Origin: Colidextribacter sp. OB.20
GTDB taxonomy: Bacteria > Bacillota > Clostridia > Oscillospirales > Oscillospiraceae
NCBI RefSeq assembly: GCF_009911595.1
Contig: NZ_QWKG01000001.1
Span: 91,474-155,473, forward strand
Direction: 5' to 3'
DNA length: 64,000 nt
The translations under genes were made by a program, and so were the position numbers. Every line of letters starts with the position of its first letter. The first letter of the stretch is position 1. Shown here piece after piece: positions 40,293 through 50,109 of this stretch. Below the pieces are notes generated by a model. The model made no database searches and was not told the origin of the DNA. It was given only the letters and a program-made list of their open reading frames with translations.

Positions 40293-40365
40293 GTAGGGGC
40301 GGATATTATCCGCCCGCAGTCTGTTTGATTCCTGCTGGACACGGGCGGCTGATAGCCGCCCCTAC
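40293..40365. repeat. R2 palindromic repeat between lon and engB
   Basis: GTAGGGGCGGATATTATCC at the left and GGGCGGCTGATAGCCGCCCC plus TAC at the right. The left arm matches the short copy at 46718 and the right arm the copy at 36823. Confidence 0.8.
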
Positions 40366-40412
40366 ACGCTTCTCAGGGGCCGGGTCTGTCCCGGCCCGGT
40401 TTCGTTCTGGAT

Positions 40413-40443
40413 CAGGCGGGGCGGCGCAGAGGCCGCCCCCTAC
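40413..40443. repeat. R3 repeat supplying the lon stop codon
   Basis: On plus it reads GGCGGGGCGGCGCAGAGGCC then GCCCCCTAC. The first 24 bases recur at 63943-63966. On the lon strand, GTAGGGGGCGGCC begins with the TAG stop of lon. Confidence 0.65.
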
Positions 40444-42863
40444 TGCCTCAGCCGGGAGCCGCCCTCGGGCGCGGGCGGGACGGCGGGCAGCTCCTCCGTC
40501 TTTCTGGGTCTGCCCCTCCTCCGGGGGACGGGGGCCTCCACAGGCCGGTTCAGCGCCTGGGCCAGCACCTGGTCCGCCCGCTCCACCAGGATGAACTGGA
40601 GGGCCTTCCGCACCGTCTGGTCGATCTCCTCCAGGTCTTTGTCGTTGTCGGCGGGGATAATCACTGTCTTGATCCCGTTTCGGAAGGCGGCCATGGTCTT
40701 TTCCTTCAGCCCGCCTATGGGCAGCACACGCCCCCGGAGGGTGACCTCCCCGGTCATGGCAAGCCCCCGGCGCACCGGGGTCCCGGTGAGGGCGGACACC
40801 ATGGCGGTGGTGATGGCGATGCCGGCGGAGGGGCCGTCCTTGGGCACCGCACCCTCGGGAAAGTGGACGTGGATGTCCTTCTCCTTGTAGAAGTCAGCGG
40901 GAATGCCCAGCCGGTCAGCCTGGCTGCGGATGAAGCTCAAGGCGGCGTGGGCCGACTCCTTCATCACATCCCCCAGGTTGCCGGTGAGCTCCACCTTGCC
41001 GGAGCCGGAAATCACGTTGACCTCCACCTCCAGCAGCTCGCCCCCCACGGAGGTCCAGGCCAGGCCGTTGACCACGCCCACACGCTCCTCCAGGGCCTGG
41101 CGCTCCGGGTGATACCTGGGCACCCCCAGATACTCCTCCAGGTCCTTCTCAGTAACCTTGAGGGCCGTCGCCTCCTCCGACACCACCTTCATGGCCGCCC
41201 TGCGGCAGACGGCGGCCAGACGGCGCTCCAGCACGCGGACCCCCGACTCCCGGGTGTAGGAGGCAATGAGCTCCCGCAGGGCGCCGTCGGACACCTTCAG
41301 CTGTGCCTTTGTCAGTCCGTGGCGCTTCAGCTCCTTGGGGAGCAGGTGGCGCTTGGAAATCTGCACCTTCTCCTCGTCGGTGTAGCTCGATAGCTCGATG
41401 ATCTCCATCCGGTCCAGCAGGGGCCGGGGGATGGTGTCGGTGGTGTTGGCGGTGGTGATGAACAGCACATCGGACAGGTCGAAGGGCACCTCCAGGAAAT
41501 TGTCCCGGAAGGAGGCGTTCTGCTCCCCATCCAGCACCTCCAGCAGAGCGGAGGCCGGGTCCCCCCGGTGATCATAGCCCAGCTTGTCGATCTCGTCCAG
41601 GAGGATGAGGGGGTTGCAGCTCTGGGCCTGGTTGATGGCGTTGATAATCCGCCCGGGCATGGCTCCCACATAGGTCTTGCGGTGTCCCCTGATCTCCGCC
41701 TCATCGCTGACGCCCCCCAGAGAGACCCGGGCCAGCTTCCGGTTCATGGCCCGGGCCATGGACATGGCGATGGAGGTCTTGCCCACCCCCGGCGGGCCCG
41801 CCAGACAGATGATCTGCCCCTTCAGCTGAGGGGCCAGCTGCTTGACGGCCACAAACTCCAAAATGCGCTTCTTCACCTTCTCCAGGCCGAAGTGGTCCCG
41901 GTCCAGCGCCTTCCGGACGGCGTCTACGTTAATCTTCTCCCTGGTGGACTTCCCCCAGGGCAGCTCCAGGCAGATGTCCAGGTAATTGCGCAGGACGGAG
42001 CTCTCGGCGGAGCTGTAGCCCTGCTTGGCCAGCCGGCCCAGCTCCCGGTTCAGCTTCTCCCGCACCTGGCCGGGCAGCTTGGCCCGGGCGATCTTCTCCC
42101 GGTACTCCTCAATCTCGTCGGCCTCCTCCCCCAGTTCGGCCTGGATGGCCTTGATCTGCTCCCGGAGGTAGTAGTCCCGCTGGTGCTCGCTCATCTGCTC
42201 CCGGGCCCGCTCCTGAATCTCCTGGTCCAGAGACAGGATCTCCACCTCCCGCTCCAGCAGGTGGTAGAGCTTCTCCAGGCGGCGGGCTGGGCGCAGCTCC
42301 TCCAGAACCGTCTGCTTATCCGTGTTGCGCATGGGGATGTTCTGAGCGATATAGTCGGCAATGTGGCCGGGGTCCTGGCTGGCCAATACATGGACCAGCA
42401 GGTCGGGGGACAGCTTGGGGGAGAGCTCGCCGTAATTCTGGAACAGCTCGTAGGCCGCGCGCATCAGCGCCTCCATTTTTGCGCTGATGCGGACGGGCGC
42501 GGGAGAAATCTCCCGCACCTCCCCCTCCAGATAGGGCTCGGCGCGCAGAAGCTGGACCAGCCGGCCCCGGGCCCGGCCCTCCACCATCACCCGCACGTTG
42601 TCTCCGGGCATCCGGAGAATCTGGCGGATGTCAGAGATGGTGCCCACCTGATACAGGTCGTCCGCCTCCGGCTCCTCCACCCCGATGTCCTTCTGGCCCA
42701 CCAGAAACACAGGGCTGCCAGCGGCCATGGCGGCCTCCAGCGCCCGGACGGAGGTCTCCCGGGCCACCTCAAAGTGGATCAGCACATTGGGAAACACCGT
42801 CAGCCCCCGCAGGGCAATGACGGGCATGGTGCTCGTATCCAAAATATCCCACTCTTTCGACAT
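40440..42863 (-). CDS. lon: ATP-dependent protease Lon (endopeptidase La)
   Basis: The 807-residue protein has an N-terminal LON substrate domain ([20 protein letters not shown]), AAA+ motifs ([22 protein letters not shown]) and a C-terminal protease domain with the catalytic Ser in [10 protein letters not shown] and Lys in [10 protein letters not shown]. It degrades misfolded and regulatory proteins in the cytosol. ATG at 42863 has GGAAGTG upstream. The C-terminal ~25 residues ([20 protein letters not shown]) are low-complexity. The stop is supplied by R3. It follows tig-clpP-clpX. Confidence 0.96.
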   Translation of the reverse strand: MSKEWDILDTSTMPVIALRGLTVFPNVLIHFEVARETSVRALEAAMAAGSPVFLVGQKDIGVEEPEADDLYQVGTISDIRQILRMPGDNVRVMVEGRARGRLVQLLRAEPYLEGEVREISPAPVRISAKMEALMRAAYELFQNYGELSPKLSPDLLVHVLASQDPGHIADYIAQNIPMRNTDKQTVLEELRPARRLEKLYHLLEREVEILSLDQEIQERAREQMSEHQRDYYLREQIKAIQAELGEEADEIEEYREKIARAKLPGQVREKLNRELGRLAKQGYSSAESSVLRNYLDICLELPWGKSTREKINVDAVRKALDRDHFGLEKVKKRILEFVAVKQLAPQLKGQIICLAGPPGVGKTSIAMSMARAMNRKLARVSLGGVSDEAEIRGHRKTYVGAMPGRIINAINQAQSCNPLILLDEIDKLGYDHRGDPASALLEVLDGEQNASFRDNFLEVPFDLSDVLFITTANTTDTIPRPLLDRMEIIELSSYTDEEKVQISKRHLLPKELKRHGLTKAQLKVSDGALRELIASYTRESGVRVLERRLAAVCRRAAMKVVSEEATALKVTEKDLEEYLGVPRYHPERQALEERVGVVNGLAWTSVGGELLEVEVNVISGSGKVELTGNLGDVMKESAHAALSFIRSQADRLGIPADFYKEKDIHVHFPEGAVPKDGPSAGIAITTAMVSALTGTPVRRGLAMTGEVTLRGRVLPIGGLKEKTMAAFRNGIKTVIIPADNDKDLEEIDQTVRKALQFILVERADQVLAQALNRPVEAPVPRRRGRPRKTEELPAVPPAPEGGSRLRQ

Positions 42864-42896
42864 GGTTTTCACTTCCTTTCCAGGGATGCGCCCAAA

Positions 42897-43002
42897 AGCT
42901 CCCCCCACGTGGGGGAACTGTCGAGCAAAGCGAGACTGAGGGGGGCTTCCCCCCTCCGCCCTCTTCGAGGGCACCTCCCCCACAAGAGGGGGAGACTTTT
43001 GA
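42897..43002. repeat. R4-type repeat between clpX and lon
   Basis: It contains GCTCCCCCCACGTGGGGGAAC, TGTCGAGCAAAGCGAGACTG, GGGGGCTTCCCCCC and CACCTCCCCCACAAGAGGGG. Confidence 0.68.
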
Positions 43003-43008
43003 GCAGGG

Positions 43009-43051
43009 CAGACGCCCCGCCGCCCCGCTCAGGGGTACTGCGGGGCGTCTG
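43009..43051. terminator. Large hairpin downstream of clpX
   Basis: CAGACGCCCCGC and GCGGGGCGTCTG form a 12-bp stem 14 bases after the clpX stop. The T-run (ATTTTT) is on the plus-strand side, so its role as a clpX terminator is uncertain. Confidence 0.5.
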
Positions 43052-43064
43052 TCAATTTTTGCTG

Positions 43065-44390
43065 TCAGCCGGCCCGACCGTGACGGCCAGCGCTCTTGGG
43101 GTGCTCCACCTGGAGCGTGGTCCGGCCCAGCTTGGGCCGCTGGGTGCGCTCCGGGTCCCGGGTCAGCTCAGGGGACTGTCTGTCCTTGACACAGCCCTCG
43201 GTGATAGACACCTTGACGATGGTGGGGTCGGAGGGGATGTCATACATAATCTGGGTCATGACCTCCTCCAGAATGGCACGCAGGCCACGGGCTCCGATCT
43301 CCCGGGCCACGGCCCGGTCGGCCACCGCCTCCAGCGCCTCCTGGGTAAAGTCCAGCTCCACCTGGTCGTAGTCAAGCAGAGCCTGATACTGCTTCACCAG
43401 GGCGTTCTTGGGCTCGGTGAGGATACGCACCATCTGGCCCCGGTCCAAGGACTCCAGGGTGGTAACCACTGGCAGGCGGCCCACCAGCTCGGGGATGATG
43501 CCGTATTTGAGCAGGTCCTGGGGCTGGATCTCCTTCATCAGCTGGCCCACATTGCGCTCCTTCTTGCTCTGGATCTCAGCGCCGAAGCCCAAAGACCGCT
43601 TGTCCAGCCGGTGCTCAATGATCTTGTCGATGCCGTCGAAGGCGCCGCCGCAGATGAAGAGGATGTTGTGGGTGTCGATCTGAATGAACTCCTGGTGGGG
43701 GTGCTTCCGCCCGCCCTGGGGGGGGACGTTGGCAACGGTGCCCTCCAGAATCTTCAGCAGGGCTTGCTGCACGCCCTCGCCGGACACATCCCGGGTGATG
43801 GAGGTATTTTCGCTCTTCCGGGCGATTTTATCCATCTCGTCAATATAGATGATGCCCCGCTCGGCCAGCTCGACGTCGTAGTCGGCGGCCTGGACCAGAC
43901 GCAGGAGGATGTTCTCCACGTCGTCGCCCACGTAGCCCGCCTCGGTGAGGGTGGTGGCGTCGGCGATGGCGAAGGGGACCCTCAGCACCCGGGCCAGGGT
44001 CTGGGCGAAGAGGGTCTTGCCGCATCCGGTGGGGCCCATGAGGAGGATATTGCTCTTTTGCAGCTCCACGTCCTCGCCGCCGCCGAAGTAGATGCGCTTA
44101 TAGTGGTTATACACCGCCACGGACAGGGCCACCTTGGCCTGCTCCTGGCCGATGATATACTGGTCCAGGACGGCGTGAATCTCCTTGGGAGTGGGGATGA
44201 CGTCGGGCATGTCCCCGGGGAACTGCTCCAGCTCATCCGTCAGAAAGGGGTCCGCCCCCATGGCCTCTACACACAGATTGACACACTCGTCACAGATGTA
44301 GACGCCCGGGCCGGCAATCATCCGCTTCACCTGATCCTGGTGCTTGCCGCAGAAGGAGCAGCGGATTCGTTTATCATCATTCTTTGCCAT
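43065..44390 (-). CDS. clpX: ATP-dependent Clp protease ATP-binding subunit ClpX
   Basis: The 441-residue protein has an N-terminal C4 zinc domain ([16 protein letters not shown]), Walker [13 protein letters not shown], Walker B YIDEMDKI, and pore and RKH loops; IGF-loop-type ClpP contact is VGQLMKE nearby. ClpX unfolds substrates for ClpP, encoded just upstream. The C-terminal tail after TEGCVKD (~35 residues, basic) is longer than usual. ATG at 44390 begins the canonical MAKNDDK. Confidence 0.96.
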   Translation of the reverse strand: MAKNDDKRIRCSFCGKHQDQVKRMIAGPGVYICDECVNLCVEAMGADPFLTDELEQFPGDMPDVIPTPKEIHAVLDQYIIGQEQAKVALSVAVYNHYKRIYFGGGEDVELQKSNILLMGPTGCGKTLFAQTLARVLRVPFAIADATTLTEAGYVGDDVENILLRLVQAADYDVELAERGIIYIDEMDKIARKSENTSITRDVSGEGVQQALLKILEGTVANVPPQGGRKHPHQEFIQIDTHNILFICGGAFDGIDKIIEHRLDKRSLGFGAEIQSKKERNVGQLMKEIQPQDLLKYGIIPELVGRLPVVTTLESLDRGQMVRILTEPKNALVKQYQALLDYDQVELDFTQEALEAVADRAVAREIGARGLRAILEEVMTQIMYDIPSDPTIVKVSITEGCVKDRQSPELTRDPERTQRPKLGRTTLQVEHPKSAGRHGRAG

Positions 44391-44453
44391 GGGAATACAC
44401 CTCATTACTTGGGGATGGGCGGGCCGGACGGCCCGCTCTTGGGAAGGGAAAGC

Positions 44454-45035
44454 TTACCGCTTATCCAGCACCTTGTCCACCAGGCCGTACTCCAGGGCCT
44501 CCTGGGCGGTCATAAAGTTATCCCGCTCGCAGTCGGCGGTGACCACCTCAATGGACTTGCCGGTGTTTTCCGCCAGAATGCGGTTCATCCGGGTCTTGAC
44601 AATCTCCAGCCGCTTCAGGTGGATAGCCATATCGGTGATCTGGCCCTGGGTTCCGGCGGAGGGCTGGTGAATCATAATCTCGGCGTTGGGCAGGGCCAGC
44701 CGCTTGCCCTTGGTCCCGGAGGACAACAGGAAGGCCCCCATAGAGGCGGCCATGCCGATGCAGATGGTGGACACGTCGCACTTGATATACTGCATGGTAT
44801 CGTAGATAGCCATGCCGTCGGTAACAGAGCCGCCGGGACTGTTGATATAGAACTGGATGTCCTTGTCCGGGTCCTGGGCCTCCAGATACAGCAGCTGGGC
44901 CACGATCAGGGAGGCGGTGGTTGCGTTGACCTCCTCGGAAAGCATGACAATACGGTCGTTGAGCAGGCGGGAGAAGATGTCGTAGGAACGCTCGCCCCGG
45001 TTGGTCTGTTCAACTACATAGGGAACTAAGCTCAT
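44454..45035 (-). CDS. clpP: ATP-dependent Clp protease proteolytic subunit
   Basis: The 193-residue serine peptidase has catalytic Ser in [11 protein letters not shown], His in MIHQP and Asp in a C-terminal position ([10 protein letters not shown]). N-terminal [20 protein letters not shown] is typical. It forms the 14-mer chamber used by ClpX. GGAGTAAC precedes the ATG at 45035. A TATAAT box ~30 bases upstream hints at a separate promoter, but no good -35 is seen. Confidence 0.96.
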   Translation of the reverse strand: MSLVPYVVEQTNRGERSYDIFSRLLNDRIVMLSEEVNATTASLIVAQLLYLEAQDPDKDIQFYINSPGGSVTDGMAIYDTMQYIKCDVSTICIGMAASMGAFLLSSGTKGKRLALPNAEIMIHQPSAGTQGQITDMAIHLKRLEIVKTRMNRILAENTGKSIEVVTADCERDNFMTAQEALEYGLVDKVLDKR

Positions 45036-45113
45036 AGTGTTACTCCTTTTTTCCAATAAGATACCAGATTATACCCATATCGGGAAAAAATCATTCCTCC
45101 CAGGATATAGGGT

Positions 45114-45146
45114 CATGCCCGGAGCGGCGCGGGCCGCTCCGGGACA
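45114..45146 (-). terminator. Hairpin between tig and clpP
   Basis: CCCGGAGCGGC and GCCGCTCCGGG form an 11-bp stem right after the tig stop. There is no T-run, so read-through into clpP is likely. Confidence 0.5.
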
Positions 45147-45157
45147 TGCGGTTGTAC

Positions 45158-46534
45158 TTACTCGGCCTGGGGCTCCTCAGCCGCGGACTCCTCGGTCTTT
45201 TTCTTTCGAGTGCGCTTGGGCTTCTCCTCCCCCTCCGCAGTCTCCTTTTTGGCGGCCTTCTTCTTGGTGGCCTTGGCTTTGGAGATGACCAGCTCGCTGG
45301 CCTTGCGCAGCATCAGGTCCTTCTTCAGCTCGTCAGCGGAGACAACGGCTCTCACCCGCTCGAGCTCCATCTTATACTGCTCGGCCAGCTTGGCCAGCTC
45401 CGCCTCATACTCCTCGTCGGAGACCTCCAGGCCCTCGGCCTTGGCTACGGCGGTGAGGGCCAGCTCGGCCTGGACCTGCTTCAGGGCGGAGGGCTTGGCG
45501 GAGGCGCGCATCATCTCGGGGGTCATGCCCATCATGGACAGGTACTGGTCCATGGAGATGCCCTGGCTCTGGATACGCATGGCGTAGTCGTCCATGAGCC
45601 GGTCGGTCTGGACCTCCACCATGCCGTCGGGCACCTCGCACTCCATATTCTCCACCAGCTGGTCGATCACGGCGTTCTCAAATTCGCTCCTGGCCTGGGC
45701 CTCCCGGCGCTGCTGGAGCTTCTCCCCCAGGTCCTTGCGGAAGTCGGCCAGGGTCTCGAACTCAGACACGTCCTTGGTAAACTCGTCGTCCACCTCGGGG
45801 ACCTGAGACTCCTTCACCTCGTTGACTTTCACATGGAATACCACCGCCTTGCCGGCCAGCTCGGCGTGGTAGTCCTCGGGGAAGGTGATGTCGATGTCCT
45901 TCTCCTCGCCGGCCTTCATGCCGGTCACCTGCTCCTCAAAGCCGGGGACAAAGGTGCCAGAGCCCAGCTTCAGCTCGTAGTTGGTGCCCTTGCCGCCCTC
46001 AAAGGGGGTGCCGTTGTCAAAGCCCTCGAAGTCGATGACGGCGGTGTCCCCCTTCTTGGCCTTGCGCTTCACGCTGACCAGGCGGGTGGCCCGTTCGATG
46101 TAAGGCTTGAGCTCCTCGTCGATATCCTTCTCAGTGACCTTGACCTCCTCCTTGGGGGCGGACAGGCCCAGATACTCGCCCAGCTTGGCCTCGGGGCGGA
46201 CAGAGACCAGCGCCTTGAAGGTGAAGCCGTCCTTACCCACCTCCACGATCTCCATCTTGGGGTAGCCCACATCGTCCAGGCCCTGCTCCTTCACGGCCTC
46301 CTCGTAGGCGGCGGGGTAGAGCTCGTTGATGGCGTCCTCATAGAACACGCCGGCGCCGTACATCCCCTCAATAATCTTCCGGGGGGCCTTGCCCTTGCGG
46401 AAGCCGGGAACGTTCATGCGGCCGCGGGTCTTCAGATAGACCTTCTGAATGGCGGCCTCAAAGGCTTCGGCCTCCACCTGGATGGTGAGCTCGACGGTGC
46501 TCTTCTCTTTCTTCTCAACACTGGTGACCTTCAT
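45158..46534 (-). CDS. tig: Trigger factor (ribosome-associated chaperone, FKBP-type PPIase)
   Basis: The 458-residue protein has an N-terminal ribosome-binding domain with GFRKGKAPRKIIE (signature loop), a PPIase domain (~160-240: KKGDTAVIDFEGF, KLGSGTFVPGFEEQ) and a helical C-terminal arm. The last ~45 residues are a Lys/Glu/Ala-rich tail (TKKKAAKKETAEG). It binds nascent chains at the exit tunnel. It is first in the tig-clpP-clpX-lon cluster. Confidence 0.95.
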   Translation of the reverse strand: MKVTSVEKKEKSTVELTIQVEAEAFEAAIQKVYLKTRGRMNVPGFRKGKAPRKIIEGMYGAGVFYEDAINELYPAAYEEAVKEQGLDDVGYPKMEIVEVGKDGFTFKALVSVRPEAKLGEYLGLSAPKEEVKVTEKDIDEELKPYIERATRLVSVKRKAKKGDTAVIDFEGFDNGTPFEGGKGTNYELKLGSGTFVPGFEEQVTGMKAGEEKDIDITFPEDYHAELAGKAVVFHVKVNEVKESQVPEVDDEFTKDVSEFETLADFRKDLGEKLQQRREAQARSEFENAVIDQLVENMECEVPDGMVEVQTDRLMDDYAMRIQSQGISMDQYLSMMGMTPEMMRASAKPSALKQVQAELALTAVAKAEGLEVSDEEYEAELAKLAEQYKMELERVRAVVSADELKKDLMLRKASELVISKAKATKKKAAKKETAEGEEKPKRTRKKKTEESAAEEPQAE

Positions 46535-46717
46535 TTGTCAATTTCCTCCTGTGCGCCCCGTCGTCCTTCTCCCGGCGGCAGAGCCTTTTTACTTTCGCCA
46601 CGACATTCTATCAGAAACGCGGCGGTTTGAACAGTCTTTTTTTGAAATTTCCCTGAAATTTTCCTATTTCATTTCTGGCCGGACCCTAAATCAGGCATTT
46701 TGACGGGAGTTTCGCAT

Positions 46718-46744
46718 GTAGGGGCTGATATTATCCGCCCCTAC
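46718..46744. repeat. Short R2 repeat supplying the metallophosphoesterase stop codon
   Basis: GTAGGGGCTGATATTATCC then GCCCCTAC: one minimal hairpin. On minus the TAG at its edge (plus 46741-46743) is the stop of the metallophosphoesterase. Confidence 0.7.
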
Positions 46745-47430
46745 AGGATCCGCACTGGCCGAAAGCCCACATAGTCGGCGGCCACCAGGCGGTAGTCCAC
46801 CCTCCCCTGCAATCCGGTGACAGCCAGGCGGTGGCTGCCCCCGTGGAGGTGGCCGTAGCAGCAGGTTTTCACGCCATACCCCTCAAGCAGGTCGATGATC
46901 TCCTGACAGCGATAGCCCTGGTACAGGGGCGGGTAGTGGAGAAAGCACAGCTTCTCCCGCTCCCCCGCCGCCTTGAGGGATGCCTCCAGCCGGATCAGCT
47001 CCCGGTTGAACACCTTGGCCGAGTGCTCCCCCCGGTCCTCCTCATAGAACCAGCCCCGGGTGCCGCACAGGGCGGTCTCCCCGTACAGATGGCAGTTGTT
47101 GTGAAGGATGTCCAGGGTGGAAAAGCCGTTGTCCGCGAAAAACCGCTTCATTTTGGCGGCGGTCATCCACCAGTAGTCGTGGTTGCCCTTGAGGAGGAGC
47201 TTCCGTCCCCCGGGCAGGGCGTCCAGAAAGGCGAAGTCCTCCCGGGCCTCCTCCAGGCTCATGCCCCAGGACACATCTCCGCAGATCACCACGGTATCCT
47301 CCTGGGACACTGCGGCGTAAAAGCCCTCCCTCAGCTTGTCCACATAGCCCGTCCAGCCCCCGCCGAACACGTCCATGGGCTTGCCGGCGGACAGGGACAG
47401 GTGGGTGTCTCCAATGGCGTACAGGGCCAT
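46741..47430 (-). CDS. Metallophosphoesterase (calcineurin-like)
   Basis: The 229-residue protein has metal-binding motifs AIGDTHLS, ICGDVSWGMSLEEA, LLKGNHDYWW and CYGHLHGGSH, the calcineurin-like pattern. FLHYPPLY also fits. The substrate is unknown (nucleotide or phosphoprotein). It starts 4 bases after the thrC stop and probably shares its transcript. The TAG stop is part of the R2 repeat. Confidence 0.9.
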   Translation of the reverse strand: MALYAIGDTHLSLSAGKPMDVFGGGWTGYVDKLREGFYAAVSQEDTVVICGDVSWGMSLEEAREDFAFLDALPGGRKLLLKGNHDYWWMTAAKMKRFFADNGFSTLDILHNNCHLYGETALCGTRGWFYEEDRGEHSAKVFNRELIRLEASLKAAGEREKLCFLHYPPLYQGYRCQEIIDLLEGYGVKTCCYGHLHGGSHRLAVTGLQGRVDYRLVAADYVGFRPVRIL

Positions 47431-47434
47431 GGGC

Positions 47435-48919
47435 TCACTCCAGCAGGGACCGCACCGCGTCCAGCATGTGGTCCTTCTCCACCACCTGGCTGAAGCGGAC
47501 CGTCTTGCTCCGCAGGCCGGCCAGGGGCGCGGGGGCGGGCAGGCCTGTCTTTGCGGTGAGCTGGTCCAGGGCGTCCAGGCCGGAGGCGGGAGCCGTCTCC
47601 CCCAGGGCCTCCAGCACGCTGCCGCTGAACTTGAAGGGGCTGGCGGTGGAGGCCACGATGGCGGGGGTGTTGTCCCCCGTCTCCTGACGGTACTGCTCCA
47701 GGGCGGAAAAGGCCACGGCGGTGTGGGTGTCGATGAGGTAGCCGAACCTGTCATACACCGACCTGATGACCCGCTGGGTCTCCCGGTCGTCGCAGAAGTA
47801 GCCCTTAAACCGCTTCTGGAGGCGGTCCTTGATCCTGTCGCTCACCTGATACCGGCCGGAGGCGGCCAGCTGGGCCATATAGCCCTTCACCTCAGCCGGG
47901 TCCTGGGTGAGGGAGTAGAGCAGCCGCTCCAGGTTGGAGGAGATCAGGATATCCATGGAGGGGGACATGGTGTTGTGGAAGGGGCGGTTGCGGTCATAGA
48001 CTCCCTCCCGGATGAAGTCGGTGAGGACATTGTTGCTGTTGGAGGCGCAGATCAGCTGGCCGATGGGCAGGCCCATCTCCCGGACGTAGTAGGCGGCCAG
48101 GATGTTGCCGAAGTTGCCGGTGGGCACACAGACATTCACCGTCTGGCCGGGGGCAAGCTTCTCATCCCGGAGCAGGTCGCAGCAGGCGGAGACATAGTAG
48201 ACCAGCTGGGGCAGCACCCGGCCCCAGTTGATGGAGTTGGCGGAGGAGAAGAGATACCCCTTCTTCGCCAGGGCCTGGCGGACCTCCTCATTGGAGAACA
48301 GCTCCTTCACTCCGGTCTGGGCATCGTCAAAGTTGCCCACCACGGCGCACACGCCCACATTGCCCCCCTCCTGGGTGAGCATTTGCAGCTCCTGGATCTG
48401 AGACACCCCGTCCTTGGGGTAGAAAACCAGGATTTTCGTCCGAGGCACATCCTTAAAGCCCTCCAGAGCCCCCTTTCCCGTGTCGCCCGAGGTGGCCACC
48501 AGGATGCACACCGTCTTGTCCTCCTCCGTTTTGGTCAGGGAGGCGGTGAGCAGGTGGGGCAGCATCTGCAGGGCCATGTCCTTAAAGGCGCTGGTGGGGC
48601 CATGCCACAGCTCCAGGCAGTGGGTGCTCCCGTCCACCGTGCGCACCGGGGCCACCGCCGGGGTATCGAACTTGTCCGGGCCATAGGCGGCATTGGCAAA
48701 GTCGGTGAGCTCCTTGACAGAGAACTCCTCCAAAAACATCTTCATGATGTACACCGCCCGCTGCTGATAGGCCATGGCCTTCAGGTCCTCCAGTGCATTG
48801 CCCGGCAGCTTGGGGATGTAAAACGGGGTCAGCAGGCCACCGTCCTTGGCCAGGCCCTGGGTGATGGCCTGAGAGGCGGAGTACTGAATGGTGTTGTCCC
48901 GTGTGCTGATATACCGCAT
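47435..48919 (-). CDS. thrC: Threonine synthase
   Basis: The 494-residue PLP enzyme of the long (yeast/clostridial) class has N-terminal YISTRDNTIQYSASQAITQG, the PLP Lys in GPTSAFKDMALQ, the phosphate-binding loop ATSGDTGKGAL and VPTGNFGNILAAYY. It converts O-phosphohomoserine to threonine. It has its own promoter and no T-box that I could see. Confidence 0.95.
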   Translation of the reverse strand: MRYISTRDNTIQYSASQAITQGLAKDGGLLTPFYIPKLPGNALEDLKAMAYQQRAVYIMKMFLEEFSVKELTDFANAAYGPDKFDTPAVAPVRTVDGSTHCLELWHGPTSAFKDMALQMLPHLLTASLTKTEEDKTVCILVATSGDTGKGALEGFKDVPRTKILVFYPKDGVSQIQELQMLTQEGGNVGVCAVVGNFDDAQTGVKELFSNEEVRQALAKKGYLFSSANSINWGRVLPQLVYYVSACCDLLRDEKLAPGQTVNVCVPTGNFGNILAAYYVREMGLPIGQLICASNSNNVLTDFIREGVYDRNRPFHNTMSPSMDILISSNLERLLYSLTQDPAEVKGYMAQLAASGRYQVSDRIKDRLQKRFKGYFCDDRETQRVIRSVYDRFGYLIDTHTAVAFSALEQYRQETGDNTPAIVASTASPFKFSGSVLEALGETAPASGLDALDQLTAKTGLPAPAPLAGLRSKTVRFSQVVEKDHMLDAVRSLLE

Positions 48920-48952
48920 AGCAATCCTTCCTTATTTCGTAATGTGGCTCCT

Positions 48953-48981
48953 ATTATGCCAGCTTTCCATAGAAAGGTCAA
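48953..48981 (-). promoter_or_regulatory. Promoter of thrC
   Basis: On minus, TTGACC and CATAAT are separated by 17 bases, ~35 bases before the ATG. Confidence 0.78.
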
Positions 48982-49003
48982 GTTTTTTTCCGGGTTTCTG
49001 TAT

Positions 49004-49024
49004 GGGCGGTTTTTGCCGCCCGTA
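49004..49024. repeat. Minimal GGGCGG hairpin upstream of thrC
   Basis: ATGGGCGG and CCGCCCGT around TTTTTG. It resembles one arm of R2 and lies between yraN and thrC. Confidence 0.45.
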
Positions 49025-49067
49025 ACATACCCCCGCTGTCCCGGCGGGCGGCCCCTGCCTGCGTCCT

Positions 49068-49436
49068 TTAAAACACATTTTCCAAATGGTGGATCTCCGG
49101 CCTGGCGGTATGGACCCCCTGGGGGGCGTAGACCTCGATCACGTCGAAGCGGGGCTGAAGTTCGGTGGGGTGCTCCATCAGATAGAGCTCCGCTGCCGCC
49201 CGCAGCCTGTCCTGCTTGCGCCGGTCCACAAATTCCGCCGCCGCGCCGTAGGCCGCGCTCTTGCGCAGCTTGACCTCCACAAAGCAGAGGAACGTCCCGT
49301 CCTCCGCCACCAGGTCCAGCTCTCCGAAGCGGCACCTCCAGTTAGCGGCCAGGAGGGCGAATCCCTTTTGGCGCAGGTGCTCCGCCGCCCGGCTCTCCCC
49401 CCACCGGCCCAGCAGCCGGCTGTCCTGGCCGCTCAC
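49068..49436 (-). CDS. yraN: YraN family (UPF0102) endonuclease-like protein
   Basis: The 122-residue protein has LGRWGESRAAEHLRQKGFAL, the core GELDLVAEDG and FVEVKLRKS (restriction-endonuclease-like Asp/Glu-x-Lys) and VDRRKQDRLRAAAELYL. It is a small resolvase-like fold of unknown cellular role. It overlaps rnhB by 4 bases, a widely conserved pairing. Confidence 0.92.
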   Translation of the reverse strand: MSGQDSRLLGRWGESRAAEHLRQKGFALLAANWRCRFGELDLVAEDGTFLCFVEVKLRKSAAYGAAAEFVDRRKQDRLRAAAELYLMEHPTELQPRFDVIEVYAPQGVHTARPEIHHLENVF

Positions 49437-50038
49437 CGCTTCTTCATAAAGGTCCGGCGGTGGATGGGACAGGGGCCATACTGGGCCAGCAGCTCCCGGT
49501 GGAGCTTGGTGCCGTAGCCCTTGTGCCTTTCAAAGCGGTACTCCGGGTATTTTTCCGCCATCTCCACCATAAAGCGGTCCCGGCTCACCTTGGCCAGGAT
49601 GGAAGCCGCCGCGATGGAGGCCGACAGGCTGTCCCCCTTCACCACGCAGCGGTGGGGGGCGGTGATGGCAGCGCTTCTGCCGTGGTCCCGGTTGCCGTCG
49701 ATGAGGGCAAAATCGGGCTCTTGAGGCAGGGCGTCAATAGCCAGCTGCATGGCCTTCATCCTCGCGCTGAGGATGTCCGTCCGGTCGATCTCCGCCGCCT
49801 CCACACAGGTCACCGACCAGGCCAGGGCCTTCTCCTGTATGACAGGAAACAGGGCCTCCCGCTTCTTCTCCGTCAGCTTTTTGGAGTCGTCCAGGCCGGG
49901 GATGTCCACACCCAGGGGCAGGATCACCGCCGCGGCGTACACCGGCCCGGCCAGGGGGCCCGCCCCCGCCTCGTCACAGCCGCAGATGGTGGTATAGCCC
50001 TCTGCAAGCGCTTCCTTCTCATACTGCCAAACATCCAT
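49433..50038 (-). CDS. rnhB: Ribonuclease HII
   Basis: The 201-residue enzyme has the catalytic Asp-Glu in CGCDEAGAGPLAGPVYAAAV (an Ala replaces the more usual Arg after DEAG), SKKLTEKKRE, and the further acidic residues in ALIDGN and VVKGDSLSASIAAASILAK. It removes RNA primers and misincorporated ribonucleotides from DNA. ATG at 50038 has AAAGGAG upstream. Confidence 0.95.
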   Translation of the reverse strand: MDVWQYEKEALAEGYTTICGCDEAGAGPLAGPVYAAAVILPLGVDIPGLDDSKKLTEKKREALFPVIQEKALAWSVTCVEAAEIDRTDILSARMKAMQLAIDALPQEPDFALIDGNRDHGRSAAITAPHRCVVKGDSLSASIAAASILAKVSRDRFMVEMAEKYPEYRFERHKGYGTKLHRELLAQYGPCPIHRRTFMKKR

Positions 50039-50109
50039 AATGATTTCTCCTTTCAGCAGGCCGCAATGGCGCAGGTCCTCTGTTTCATTCTGCATCGGAC
50101 TCCTTCCGA

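Noticed and set aside
41568..45029. An 1153-codon open frame on plus, antisense to lon, clpX and clpP
   Set aside because: The opposite strand encodes three highly conserved genes, and the frame has shadow-type composition.
48920..49003. A T-box riboswitch before thrC
   Set aside because: The promoter is only ~35 bases from the ATG, which leaves no room for a T-box.
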